From assembly GCA_017165825.1 (NCBI GenBank), contig CM029366.1, positions 26,949,862 to 27,013,861 on the forward strand: DNA of 64,000 bases, read 5' to 3'. Source of the DNA: Hepsetus odoe. Taxonomy: Eukaryota; Chordata; Actinopteri; Characiformes; Hepsetidae. Within the stretch, counting starts at the first letter, position 1, and each line of letters begins with the position of its first letter. Below, piece by piece: positions 20,959-33,500 of the stretch. The notes beneath the pieces are model-generated. The model saw only the letters and a program-made list of their open reading frames with translations, did no database searches and was not told the DNA's origin. Position numbers and translations under genes: made by a program.

Positions 20959-22182
20959 CAGTGCCTTGCAAATGTATTCACCCCCTTTGGCTTTTTACCT
21001 ATTTTGTTACATTCCAACTTGTAATTTAAATGTTTCTTAATCTTATTTTATGTAATGGACCTGCACAAAATATAATAAGTTGGTGAAGTGAAATGAGAAA
21101 AATATAAATAAAAGATAATAAAAAAAAATAAAAAACTGAAAATTGGCATGTGCATATGTATTCATTTGCCATGAAGCCTCTAAAAAGTACTGGTGCAACC
21201 AATAACCTTTTAAAGTCACATAACTAGTAAAATGAAGTCCACCTGTGTGCAATCTAAGGGTCACATGATTTGTTAGTATAAACACACCATTTCTGAAAGG
21301 CTCCAGAGGCTACAACACCACTAAGCAAGAGGCATCACACCATAAAGACCAAGGAGCTCTAAACAACACAGGGACAAAGTTGTTGAGAAGTACAAGTCAG
21401 GGTTGGGTTATAAAAAAATATCCAAATATTTGATGATCCCCTGGAGCACCATCAAATCCATCATCTTCAAATGGAAAGAACATGGTACCACAACAAACTT
21501 GCCAAGAGAGGGCCACCCACCAAAACTCACAGACCGGCAAGGAGGGCATTAATCAGAGAGGCAGCACAGAGACCAAAGGTAACCCTGAAGGAGTTGCAGA
21601 GTTCCACAGCAGAGACTGGAGTATCTGTCCATAGGACCACAATAAGCCATACTCTCCATAGAGCTGGGCTTTATGGGAGAGTGGCTATTACTTAACGTCA
21701 AAAATAAGAAGGCATGTATTGTGTTTGCCAAAAGGCATATGGACGACTCCCCAAATGTATGGAGGAAGGCGCTCCTCCCATCACCCCAAGAACACCATCG
21801 CCACAGTGAAACATGGTGGTGCCGGCATCATGCTTTGGAGATGTTTTTCAGCAGCAGGGACTGGGAAACTGGTTCTAGTTGAGGGAAAGATGGATGGTGC
21901 TAAATACAAGGATATTCTTGAGCAAAACCTGTGTCAGTCTGCCTGTGATTTGAGACTTGGACAGAGGTTCACCTTCCAGCACCTTCTAGGTGAATAGTTA
22001 TGCATGCTGAGGTTTTGTTATTTTGTCCTATTTGTTGTTAGCTTCACGATAAAAAAAAAATATATATATATATATATTCAAAGTTGTAGGCATGTTCTGT
22101 AAACAAAATTGTGTAAACTCTCAAACAATCCATTTTAATTCAGGTTGTGAGGCAACAAAACATGAAAAATGCCAAGGGGGGG
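20959..22182 (+). mobile_element. TDR2-like Tc1 transposon with degraded transposase
   Basis: The left terminus CAGTGCCTTGCAAATGTATT and the near-terminal right segment GGCAACAAAACATGAAAAAT are both recognisable. The transposase can be followed from AAGACCAAGGAGCTCT near 21343, through the HTH/GRPPKL-type region, to VKHGGAGIMLW and GKMDGAKYKDILEQNL near 21810-21930. The segment that should hold the first catalytic Asp is deleted, and everything after QRFTFQH up to the 3' UTR is missing. The copy is immobile by itself. Confidence 0.93.
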
Positions 22183-22976
22183 CCTAATTTGGATGGATAT
22201 TCCAATATTGAGAGACACTTGAAAAGAGACACTTCACTGGATTTATCACTGAATTAATTTCTTCTTCATGTTAACTCTGACTGTTCCTGCTGAAAACAGA
22301 TACACCTGTAAATTATTCTAAATTGAGAAAATTGAGATATAATATAAATTACAGAGCACCTTCCAGCATTTACTTAATCAACTATGAAGAGATTGCTTTC
22401 CAAATAAAGCCATGAAAAAAGATCAGGTCATTACACCCATAAGTAAAAATCACAAAAATAATAAACAAAACAGTTCAGCAGAAACAGAGAATGACTCACT
22501 GCTCATGCGGTCATTTTATCCAACTGTTTATTAAGTATTCAGCAATGTCAGATGTTACAGGAAATGAACAATATACAAACTCTACCCTTTAGTACCCACT
22601 CCCAGTCCACCTGACAACCCACCTTATCCCAACCCACAGTCCCCCATATCCACCCCATGACCCCGCAATACTCCCTTATACTCCCAACAACTCATTGCTG
22701 CCTGTCCAACAAGCTTAACAAGGAGGAAAGACAAAAGATATGAAAAGCAGAAGTCTTGTGATGTTCAGCGAAACACTGAAAATGCTGGAAAGTTGTTCAT
22801 CATAGGATTCTACTTGTTGGATTGTCAACCTTGCATGCTACCAGTCAACAGTTTGGAACTAAATATGGCCTTTTTATGATCTCAAAGATGTTTTACTTAT
22901 ATGAGTGTTTAAAATGTGTGTCTAAGAAAAATAACAAATAAAAATAGTGAAGCTATTTAAAAAAAATAAATAAATA
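22183..22976. other. No gene seen; includes C-rich G4-capable stretch
   Basis: Mostly AT-rich, but 22585-22690 is strongly C-rich on the plus strand. A minus-strand quadruplex motif at 22628-22664 is described under findings. Confidence 0.45.
22628..22664 (-). other. Canonical G-quadruplex motif
   Basis: The minus strand has five runs of at least three G separated by loops of 4, 7, 5 and 2 bases, fitting G3+N1-7. Confidence 0.6.
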
Positions 22977-23147
22977 ACCTCTGCATTTAACCCCCACACA
23001 TAAGTGGGCCGCTATTGAAAGCACCCAGGGAGCAGTGATGGGGACAGTACCTTGCTCAAGGGTACCTCATGACAACCAACTGGTCTGGGATTCGAACCCA
23101 TGATCTGCTGTTGGGAAAAACTCCCTAACCATTAGGCCACCACTGCC
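22977..23147 (-). mobile_element. SINE-A, tail-less copy
   Basis: ACCTCTGCATTTAACCCCCA through the head CATTAGGCCACCACTGCCC (plus-strand reading); the (GTGAAA) tail is absent. Confidence 0.88.
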
Positions 23148-23195
23148 CTGGTTCCTGTGGTTGGATATTCTATGGTTTAAGGCAAGTATATATAT

Positions 23196-23290
23196 AGAAG
23201 CTTTTACAACTGTTGTTGCCACAAAGCAGCTTTACAGAATTCGGGTCCAGGCCCCAATTGGGCAAGCCAGTTGGGTAAGCCAGTTTAAGT
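23196..23290 (-). mobile_element. Retroposon/LINE 3'-end fragment
   Basis: CACAAAGCAGCTTTACAGAA and CCCAATTGGGCAAGCCAG are the reverse complement of the 3' end seen at 10640-10700. Confidence 0.6.
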
Positions 23291-23391
23291 CACTGCTGCT
23301 TGGGCATTAGGTTTAATGCAGAGAAGCATTTTTGTTGTGGTTCCTTGTGCTGTGGTGTCAACACAGTGACAAATAGTCACTTTCACTTTTC
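23291..23391 (+). mobile_element. SINE-A, 3' fragment
   Basis: CACTGCTGCTTGGGC, GTTTAATGCAGAG, then TTTTGTTGTGGTTCC and GTCACTTTCACTTTTC. Confidence 0.75.
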
Positions 23392-24497
23392 TTGTCTAGT
23401 GCTTTCATTAGGGTTTCATCATATACAGATCTTTGCCATTCCTGTTAGAAAAGTTTTCTTTCTTGTGAAGCTGCTTGAGAGAATTCTAGGTAAAGCTAGT
23501 TGTGTGTAGAGCAGGGCAAACTTCTGGAGCATGTGAAATTGATTGTGAGGATTTGAATAACATGGGTTTTAACTAAATTAAGATTGTTTTTTTTATATAA
23601 TGAGAACTTGCATTTTATTTACTGATTAAACTGTTCATTTAATTATTATAGCACATCACAAACTTTGTGTTGGCCCTTTCAAACACATAAAAAAGAGTCT
23701 TGTGGGAACATTTCTAGTGTATTTGCTTTGCATGAACAACTGATCACTCAATGTTAATACTGTTTATCAGCTTTAAAATTCATCTCTTTACAGCAATGCC
23801 TGAAGAATGCATATCTACATCTGTCCTTTGCAGCGAGGGCTTACTTACACATAGAAGTAATCCAATAGCATGACCTTAAAGAAAGGAAAATTAAACAGTA
23901 ATAACTTTATCACAGTCACAGTCAGAAGTGAATAATGAACAACGCTTTAACTGATACTCAGTTTGGAACTGATGGTTTATAGAGAAAACAACATCAATCA
24001 TGGCAAAATATCTTGGTGCTAAGAATGGCAAAAGCTGGGAATGGTGAAATAACATTTGCAGCTTCACTCAAATCGGGTTGAAAACCATATTTAGTATTCA
24101 CAGTGGAATCCAAAAAGGCCAAAAAAAGGTCTAATAGAGGTGTAATTTCTCAGGTGTTTGTTAAGAGGCTTTTTTTTTATGCTCATAGTCTAAACTGAAA
24201 ATCTGTTAAGCACTTTTGTAGTTCCCGTATGTTTTATTTGTATATAAACTTCCATGGGGACGAATGCTGTTGTGACGAACTGTCTGCCACTGGCTGTTTC
24301 ACACTGAATAGTTATCATTTCTGTTTTTGCCCTGCTGTATAACCAGATGACATTTCTCTACCCAGTCACCAAGTGCTGAACCCATCACCATAATTATTCC
24401 TGTTTCTGCTCGTTTGCTCTTACGGTATGTAATTTATTTATTTTTAATATGGTTGGTGGTTGTTCTCCCAGATCAAGTCATGATGAGATTATAAAGA
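23392..24497. other. No gene seen
   Basis: About 1.1 kb of AT-rich, apparently unique sequence left of the minisatellite. Confidence 0.4.
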
Positions 24498-25461
24498 ACA
24501 ACTAACATTTCTAATATTTCATTATTCCTAACACTTCACTATTCCTAACATTTCACTATTTCTAACATTTTACTATTTCTAACATTTTACTATTTCTAAC
24601 ATTTCATTATTTCTAACATTTTACTATTTCTAAAATTTTACAATTTCAAACATTTTATTATTCCTAACATTTCACAATTTCTAACATTTCATTATTTCTA
24701 ACATTTTATTATTTCTAAAATTTTACTATTTCAAACATTTTATTTCTAAAACTTTAATATTTCTTACAAGTTTTACTATTTCTAACATTTTACTATTTCT
24801 AACGTTCCTAAAATGTTACTATGTCTATCATTTGACTATTTCTAACATTTGACTATTTCTAACATTCCTAAAGTTTTACTATTTCTAACATTTTACTGTT
24901 TCCTAACATTATATTATCTCTAACATTTGACTATTTCTAAAATTTCACTATTTCAAACATTTTACTATTTCTAACATTTCATTATTTCTAACATTTTATT
25001 ATTTCTAAAATATTACTATTTCAAATATTTTATTATTCCTAACATTTCACTATTTCTAACATTTTATTGTTTCTAACATTTCACTATTTCTAACATTTCA
25101 TTATTTCTAACATTTTATTATTTCTAAAATTTTACTATTTCAAACATTTTATCATTCCTAACATTTCACTATTTCTAACATTTTACTATTTCTAAATTTT
25201 CATTATTTCTAACATTTTATTATTTCCAAAATTTTACTATTTCTAACATTTTACTATTTCTAACATTGCTAAAGTTTTACTATTTCTAACATTTTACTGT
25301 TTCCTAACATTATTATTATCATTATTATTATTATTATTATTATTATAATAGGATTATTATTATTATTATTATTATTATTTGACTATTTCTAAAATTTCAC
25401 TATTTTAAACATTTTATTATTTCTACCATTTGACTATTTCTAACATTCCTAACATTTCACT
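24498..25461. repeat. 17-bp AT-rich minisatellite with higher-order structure
   Basis: Consensus ACTATTTCTAACATTTT repeats for about 960 bp (roughly 50 units) with base substitutions such as CATTATTT, TCTAAAATTTT and TTCAAACATTTT. A block of variants recurs at 24978 and 25097, exactly 119 bp (7 units) apart, with related blocks at 24603 and 24688. An (ATT)n run interrupts the array at 25309-25380. Confidence 0.95.
25309..25380. repeat. (ATT)n microsatellite within the minisatellite
   Basis: TAT/ATT trinucleotide run with an ATAATAGGATT interruption, flanked on both sides by 17-bp units. Confidence 0.95.
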
Positions 25462-26040
25462 CGTTGGTCAGGCCAAAACACACAACCACTCTTGTAACCA
25501 CTGTCACACAAAACACACAACCACTCTCAAGTCTTGCAGCACTTTTTTCAGAAGAATTCAATCACAGCACAGCACATTAAACTTGCACATGTCTAATACA
25601 TCGAGTTCACAGTGGAGCCTGTCTTTCCATTTTAAATAGTCTTTCATGTCGCTTTATTGCAGAAGCTGTAGATGCACACAGTTGCATCTTCTGCTAATTG
25701 GACCCAGCTGCCGATGATCTACAAGCTACAGGAAATGAATGTGAATGATTCAAGATGTTTTTTGAAAGTTAATTTTCAGTCTAATCGCATACTGAATGTT
25801 AAACTGATCCACAATCGCCCTTGTGTCCAACTCCATTTATAAAGTTATATACAGGCCGTATAATCTAAGATTTAAGAAATAAGATTTAGAGCTGATGCAC
25901 ATTAGTCTATATGAAGATCTGTATTAGAAGTTTACAAGTTTACAGCTTTTTCCATCAAGAAAATTACATAATCCTTTTCACACCACTGTTTCTAGTATGA
26001 GCAGAATCATGTACTGTATTATGGTTCTCAAAGCTGTATT
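25462..26040. other. No gene seen
   Basis: CACACAACCACTCT occurs in two imperfect copies near 25478-25526; otherwise apparently unique. Confidence 0.4.
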
Positions 26041-26244
26041 GAAAATGACTATTCTTGTCATTGTGAGAACACACAGTACAACAAAATTGGAGCTCTTCAT
26101 TTAACCCATGCAGCAGGGGGCAGCTATGAAACAGTGATGGTACCTTGCTCAAGGATACCTCAGGGGAACCTACTGGTGAGGGAATTGAACCCACAATGTT
26201 CCAACCCAGGGCCAACTCCCTAACCACTAGACCACCACTGGCCC
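26041..26244 (-). mobile_element. SINE-A, slightly shortened
   Basis: TTCTTGTCATTGTGAGAACA, GCAGCAGGGGGCAGCTATGA, and head ACCACTAGACCACCACTGGC; the core lacks about 15 bp. Confidence 0.88.
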
Positions 26245-27830
26245 TTGTTTTGGGTCCTACAGCGTGTTATCATTAGAAGGGAAGACCATGCGCTCTTCAG
26301 GCAATGGCATTAACATTCAGTAACGCATCCGCCATCAGGACTGCAAGCGGAGAACGAAGGGTGTTTTCACAGCATGTGAAAGACATCTGTAGACTTAGAA
26401 TTTAATATGTTTACAGACCATTTAGTCTGAACAAAGACCTCTCTCATTCACACCACAGAAGCTAAACATGTCTTCCCACTTGAAAAAATCAGCAGTATTC
26501 CAGAATTACAACAGCTGTGGATGTAGCAATCGCTCATATACTGTTGCTTTCCAAAGACAAATCTTTGTAAAAAAGTTTCAGTTTCAATGCCAAAATGCTA
26601 CTTAATAGTTGACTCATTACAAACTCCAAACTCTCTAACAATCGGTCGCTCCAAACAGAGGCATAATTTTTGCTGGGTGTCAGTTCTCATATTTCACTGA
26701 AAAGAAGCTGAATAGCAATGATATATCAATTAACAAGAGAATATTTTATATTTTGCCAAATGCACAAAATAAACAGATTTAAGATGGACTATATAAGATT
26801 ATGTAATACCCATTTATGTCCTGTGGGCCATTTTCTCGCCCCCATACAGTCCAATTAAGTTAACTATGCAGCAAAAACTGACCCATTTTTGTTACAAAAT
26901 GGACAGCTGATTTGCATATATCTGCTGATTCAACTCTTTAGCCTTCCTGATTCATATTGTTGCAAGGCACATCAAGCTTGAAATGTTATCAGAAGGACGA
27001 ACAGTATAGGCCAGCCAATCAGAACAGTTCATTTCTCATATATAGATATAAAGCCACTATAACATGATAAAGGTTTTTAAAAGATTCGAGTCATGGGTGT
27101 GTATACCAACAGCAAAAGTCATCGTCATAGACATGTGGAAAAAACATGGCCCTGCTCAAATGCAGTGATGGACTTTTGGCTAGGTGATCTATCAGAAGCC
27201 ATGGGATCAAGGCAGCCTGTATGTGGTTTAAAGCTTAATGTAAATACTTACAACTTTATTACAGTGGCTTGTGTATAATATACTGCTGAAAAAGACTTGC
27301 TCAGCAATTCTAAAGAAAGTAAATACTAATGCCAAATGAAAGAATACATTGGATAAAGTGTATAATTAGATGCATTTCTGTGCTTGGCAAGTTTAAATAT
27401 CTGTGTGTGCCGAGTCTCTTCAAACGTACTGTTGCCATAATAGAGCATTAGAAACCAAATACTAAATGCATCCCTGAATTGAATAAATGCCTCCTGTGGT
27501 GAGTTTTTGGAGTTCATTAAAATACTTGCCATGGTTTACTTATAATGGATTAAAGCCTTAAGCCATCCCATGTAACCTTAATCTTAATTTCATAAGCACG
27601 TAAAGCTTGTTTGAATTGTAGTCCACAGCAGTATGCTTACAGTAATTTTAAGTTCATTTAAGTTCACTCAGCTAGAAGCAGCTATTTTCTAAAATAAACC
27701 GAGGCACCTTAATGAATGATAAATTCTGAAGTATAAACGAATGCACAAGGAAAGTTTATAGATAGATAACTCAAAACTATTTGAAGGGTTCCTACAGTAT
27801 AATAATTTTATTTTATTTTTTTAAATGTGT
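26245..27830. other. No gene seen
   Basis: About 1.6 kb without recognised repeats. Conserved non-coding elements could be present but cannot be judged from one sequence. Confidence 0.4.
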
Positions 27831-27843
27831 ATGATGTAGCACA

Positions 27844-28087
27844 GGGGCAGCGGTGGCCTAGTGGTTCAGGTGTTGGCCACATGATCGGCGGAGCAGGGGT
27901 TCGAACCCTTTCCCAATGGGTTGCCCTGAGGTACCCTTGAGCAAGGTGCCGTCCCCGTCCTGCTCCTCCCTGCGATGGGCTGGTGACCTGTCCAGGGTGC
28001 GTCCCCCGTCCTCGCCCTGTGTGCGCTGGGTTGGACACCAGCACTCCCCCGCGACCCCGTTTGGGACAAGCGGCAGGTAATGCATGG
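27844..28087 (+). mobile_element. SINE-C, full length, 13-bp target duplication
   Basis: ATGATGTAGCACA flanks it at 27831-27843 and 28088-28100. The head GGGGCAGCGGTGGCCTAGTG and the core up to GCAAGGTGCCGTCCCCGTC match SINE-A. A different tail follows: CTGCGATGGGCTGG, GACCTGTCCAGGGTGCGTCC, CAGCACTCCCCCGCGACCC and GGGACAAGCGGCAGG, ending near GGATG. Confidence 0.93.
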
Positions 28088-28100
28088 ATGATGTAGCACA

Positions 28101-28611
28101 TAAAAGTTTACTTTTCACTATCCTCACTATACATGGAACTTTGTTGTCTTTGTGATGTCGCAAAAACAGTCTATTTAAAAATTTACACAACTATTCAACC
28201 GCAGTTTAGCCATGCTTTTACAGACCAGACTGAGAATACAGAACAGCCAGTGAGAAGAGTTCATTTACAAATATCAGGTGTAAAGACACACTAACTAAGG
28301 ATGCAGTATGGAAGAGTGTTCTGTTTTAGTTTTGGAAGCATCTGAACAAGGCTAGTTTTGCTCTTTGTGGGTCCTGCTGACAGATGCTTATTGTAGAATG
28401 ATCAGGTCCCTGTTTTCTGAGAATAGTCCCCATTCTTGCTGGGCTTTCCACCATCTGGAGCCGTCCCCAGAAATATCCTTTTTCTGTGAATTAAAGACGT
28501 TCCTTTGCTGTTCAGAGGGGGCTCACTGCACCTTCATATCACTCGTCCTCCATTAGTAACTGTTTGTTTGCCTACTCAGCAAGTCTTGACCAGAAACAAA
28601 CAACTTTTGAG
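28101..28611. other. No gene seen
   Basis: Apparently unique sequence between two SINEs. Confidence 0.4.
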
Positions 28612-28760
28612 GCAAAATGAAAAGCTTCTTCTGCATTTCACCCACATGCAGCAGGGGGCAGCTATTTAAAACTGCCGTAGGAGCAGTGATGGAGACAATA
28701 CCTCACTCAGGTACCCTCAGGTACCAGGGCAACCTACTGGTCTGGGATTTGAATCAAATG
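28612..28760 (-). mobile_element. SINE-A fragment
   Basis: CATGCAGCAGGGGGCAGCTA, GGAGCAGTGATGGAGACAAT and GGGCAACCTACTGGTCTGGG are recognisable. The tRNA-like head is missing and the GGTACC segment is duplicated. Confidence 0.8.
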
Positions 28761-29989
28761 TTTTTACAAGCCAGAATGTGTCTCATTGGTAGGCACAGGC
28801 TACCTGGCTGTTGGATACCATGCGGTCTACATGTAGAGTTCATCATTTTAACTTCTATTAGCCAAATTACAACATTTTTTTCCCCTTTTTTTCAACAGAA
28901 AAATTATATTTTAATTAGATTTCAACTTTCAATATATCACCACCTGCCTTCCCTTTCAAACATTTGTTCATTTTAGGTTATTGTGACTAATTTTGGTAAA
29001 TAAAACCACACCAACATCATAGACTAAATTTAGAGAAGAAGAAAAAGACTATGTGCAATGTGGATATAGGTTAATGCTCACATGAACACATGAAATGTTT
29101 CATAACAATTTACATGTGAGTGTGCATGTACTGACAAGACTGAATACGATTTAATAAGTTCACTTAGACTGACACAACCCTGTGGACAGTGAGACACCTT
29201 TCCCAAGAAGCCAGACACATTAACACCTTTCCAAACAGTCAGGTTTATCTTACATTTGCTGAATAAACTATACACTGTTGTTGGGTATATGCCCAGATAT
29301 TCAGACATTCGTCTATGAGCACTGACGGATTAGATGAATATTCAGACAGACTTTAAACGAAGCTGACATATCTATAATTACAAACCTCTTTATAGTAATT
29401 CCCCTGGGTGTGTTAATGTATGTCAATGTGAAATAAAATAGGCAAAATAGGAAGCAAAGAATATTGTATGTAAAATGCAGGGTTGAAATCTGTCATGCCA
29501 GGTTGATATTTTTACCCAGCTGGTTCCTCAGCAGTTTTAAATGTTGAAAGCCCATTTAGACTCTTCCTCAATTCACAATGACATTTCTTTATAAGTATTT
29601 AGTAACATGTTTTTATATGGCTCATTCAGCTCTCTAAAGCATCATTCAAAGACTCTGGCCCATTTGATTCAGCTATTGATGCTGTGACAGGTTGCCTGTG
29701 GAGTCAACTCTGCATAAATATCCTTAACACTTAATGGAAAGATGGCCCAGATTCTACAGTAGGCATTTCTCTTTGGGGTATAGGATAGTGCTCCCTTTTC
29801 CCCATTACTCAGCATGATGCTGGCCAGCACAGTGTAATAACCATCATACAGTTTCATGCAAAAGAGTGGTGGTGCACTGTCCTGCTGTGTGTGCAAATAT
29901 TACATTGTACAGTCAGGAGACCCTTCCTGCATCCTAGGCATTACAGCCCCTAAGATCAAAATGCAAATTAACATCTAAACAAGGATGAT
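28761..29989. other. No gene seen
   Basis: AT-rich sequence with several 60-80 codon ORFs of random appearance. Confidence 0.4.
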
Positions 29990-30555
29990 GCACTATGGAA
30001 ACAACTGTTGACTGATGAGATCAAAATAGAACTGTTTAACACCAGTGTGCAAATGTATATATGAAGAAAAAAGGTTTAGGCTTAAAAAGGATTAAATCTA
30101 GGACATGAAAGCATCAGATTCAAATAAATAATAGCAAATTTTGGAAGCAAGCATCACATCATCTGTAAAAATGCTGCCAGTTAAAAGAAGATGGGTCTTT
30201 CATCAAGATAATAAACTGAAACACACCTCAAGAAGCACTCAAGAAGCTGAAGGTTTTGCAATGGCACTTACAGTCCCCCAACCTTAGCGTCATTGAAGAT
30301 CTGTGGATTCATCTCAAAGGAGGATTGCACACAAGATGTCCCCAGAATCTCGAAAAACTTTGAGACTTTGCAAGGATGAATGGGTAGAAATACCCCGTGT
30401 AAGAAGCTAAAGCCTCTAAGCAGCCACAAAAACATGTAAAGGCTGTGAGACTTGCCAAAGGGGGTTACGTACTGACCATTGTCAGGCCCATACTTTCATT
30501 TCAGGCCCTTTTCTTTTTCTGTTTTTCTTTTTTTTTTGTAACTGTGAATGCAAAA
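29990..30555 (+). pseudogene. Tc1-like transposase relic (third family)
   Basis: LLTDEIKIELF near 30005-30037 retains the first catalytic Asp region, and WVFHQDNKLKHTS near 30190-30230 the second. GAAGATCTGTGGATTCATCT and AAGATGTCCCCAGAATCTCG then follow the C-terminal region. A long internal stretch is missing or unrecognisable and the frame is broken repeatedly. The element's 3' UTR-like T-rich end is near 30540. Confidence 0.78.
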
Positions 30556-33500
30556 TAAAAAACTGAATCTTGCTTAAAACATAAGCAAGGAAAAAAAGGA
30601 TCTTTAACTTTGGTGATCTGTCCATCTTCTACTCACTGAACTACTTACAGTAAGAGATATTTCAAGCAAAGGTACTCATGATGCTGTAAAAGAATTGTCA
30701 TTGTCTTCCAAGTGCATTAACCTGTTTGAAGTTTGAACAGACTGCTCTATGTGTGAATGCATCCTAGAAAATCATCGACTGTACCTTTGGGTTTACTGTG
30801 ACAAAGTTTTTGCACACCAGAAAAATCCTCTCTTCATAATATATTATTCTACTTACATGCACATTTTCAAAATATTGTGCAATTGAAGTGTAAAATGACA
30901 AAATGCTTTAGTCATCATCAGCAATAACTGCAACTTAAAATACCTAATTTTTTTTTTAATTAGCCTGTATAGCTGTAAATCTTGTGGTAAACCTCCCTTA
31001 TGAACAGTTAAGCTGTAAATCTTATTTTTCGCATTCAGTTTAGCACAACTCATCAGAAAGTGCATAAAAGACTGCATTGCAAAGATGAAACACTAGGCCA
31101 GTGTGACATAACCCATAAAAAACTCAACTACAGGAGACCAGCACTGTGCTTCGTGTTATACCTCAGTGCTGATTCCATTTGCAGCCCAAGGAATGCCAGA
31201 ACTTGCCCTCACAGCGGGCTGCTCCACTGAACTGCAATGATAATTAAGCCAAGCTGTTTGGACCAATTGGAGGTATTCGTATGGAAGAATGAGTGCGTCA
31301 GAGGTAGAGTTCATACTGCTGAGGGAGGGTGTGTTCAGGATTTTTGTCCAGTCTTGGTGAATGGTCAGTAGATCACTGGCCAGAAGTTGCAGTTGTTCAG
31401 TAGTCCATAGACCAGCTGTGTTTTCAAAGGGTCATTTGATTCACTTTTTTGCAGCTTTAATAAAACATATACTTTGTAACATAGAATATGAACTGATGAT
31501 TATCCATCAATTATGACATTAGAAACTGCTCACAGCTTGCAGCTTCATCTGATATCATGAGCAGGAGAAGTATTTTGACAGTAAAATTGAGTTTATTATA
31601 TTGTAAAGGTTGGAGGTTTAGATAAAGGAAGTGTTTCACATCACATAACTTATCTGCAACATCTAAAGACAATATGGCAATAGAATGTGCACATTTCTCT
31701 TGATAAACAGTTCTTTAAACAAGTACAAAACATCTGTAAATAAGATGAGTGATATTTTTTGATATAATAATCAAAAATTTTTTATTTATTTATTTTTTGT
31801 TTTGCAGTGTCATTTTCAATCACTATGGCCTCTCTGCTATTGTACTGTATTAAAGGGCAAATTGAGAATTGAGTTAAAAAGTAGAAATATCATCATAATG
31901 ATGAACAGAAACAGTCTTACCCACCTAGCCTTCACACAGACCAGTAGAATGATCTTAACATATTCTGAATACATTCTTTTTTTTTACTGGACAAGTTACT
32001 GTTTTGGGGACTTCAACTTGAAATTTCAACGTTCTCCATTCACAGTGAAGTTATGGTAATTACCAAAAAAGAGCAATAACTCGGCACACTCAAATGGACA
32101 GCAGTGCAAAACCCTTGTCAGTTCCTAAAGTCTGGTACATATCATATCTGAATGGAAACTAAATATGTTAAGCTAGACATCACCACACATTCTATATGCA
32201 GGTTAATAGCCAATAAACCATCTTCATTTTGTTGACTTTTCTCAATTTTCTTTTCTTAATTCTCCAGATAAAGCCTTTTAATTAACCAGTCTGTTTTTCC
32301 AAGGGATTAGTTTCACATCCATGGCTTAAACTTTACTTTGAAACAAGAGGAACATTGAAAAACCACTCTCAGTTTGTAGAATCTCTTTTCAGATGTTTCC
32401 CAGCCTGATAAGTCTACATAGGGTTCAAAAAGAAAACCTCTGTAAGGTCTGCATGTTGATCAAATTTCTTCGTTTTCCTCTTGAAAGATCTCAGATGCTT
32501 CTAATTTTAGATAACCTTTCCATTCCTCATGCATGTGCTTTAATAATGTTCCAGCAGTATGCCATTTACTTTTCATATTCATGTGCTTTTGACAGTCCTC
32601 TTTGATTAATCGGTCTTTGGTTCCCTTTTTGACCAAAAGGCACTTAACAGCAAGTGAGTCATCATTCATCCCTTGATCCTGAGAACACAGAAAGTCAGAA
32701 CATTTTATTGCATGACATGTTTCAAGATGCAAACGCTTCCAGACCATTTATACAATCCATTCATTTTCCAAAAACAGTCAACGTTCCACAATCAAAAGAT
32801 CAATGACCAAGTTTAGTTGAGGCATATTGCATATGTCTTCATAAACAACATTTGCTCTGTAAAACGGGATGCCTCTGTTCCGCATAGCTGGCAGCTTGTG
32901 AGAGCCCTTAATTCACTTTATGATTATGAATGACCACTGTCTGAATATGATCAGTGAGAGCTTCTTATACATGCTCTGCTCTCACAGTAATGGATGATGA
33001 CTCCACTAAAGCATTTAATTGTTTTCTTGTTTTCTTGCAGCATGTGAAAAATGTCATTTTTATGAAAGTTATGTTCCACACTGATGTCAGCACAGAACTC
33101 TAAAGCACAACTCACACTTTTCAAAATGCATTTCTTTCATTGCACATAAATGTCATATTTTGGAATGAGTGATGAATGTCTGCTTGTCAATACAGTGTCC
33201 AGAACTTTGCTTGAATTGCATGGCTTCCCCTGAGGGTTGATCTCTCCCTGATGCTCTGCTAATATGCTAAAGCCATTTGTGGCAGCATGCCCTATTCTGC
33301 TGAAAGGGGCCACTGCCATTTGGGAACACTGTTCCCATGAAGGGATGAACTTTGTTTGCAACAATGTTTAGGTAGAAAGCACATGTCTAAGTTATATGTT
33401 GTGTCTGAGTAAGGAAATCGCCAAACTTTGTTAAAAACGGGCCATCCAGGACCAGCGCTGGCAACCCTGAGTAATATATTGTATGCATTTTTCTCTAGCT

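Noticed and set aside
24498..25461. Regular repeat array as a CRISPR array
   Set aside because: Units are directly tandem without unique spacers, and the context is vertebrate; it is a minisatellite.
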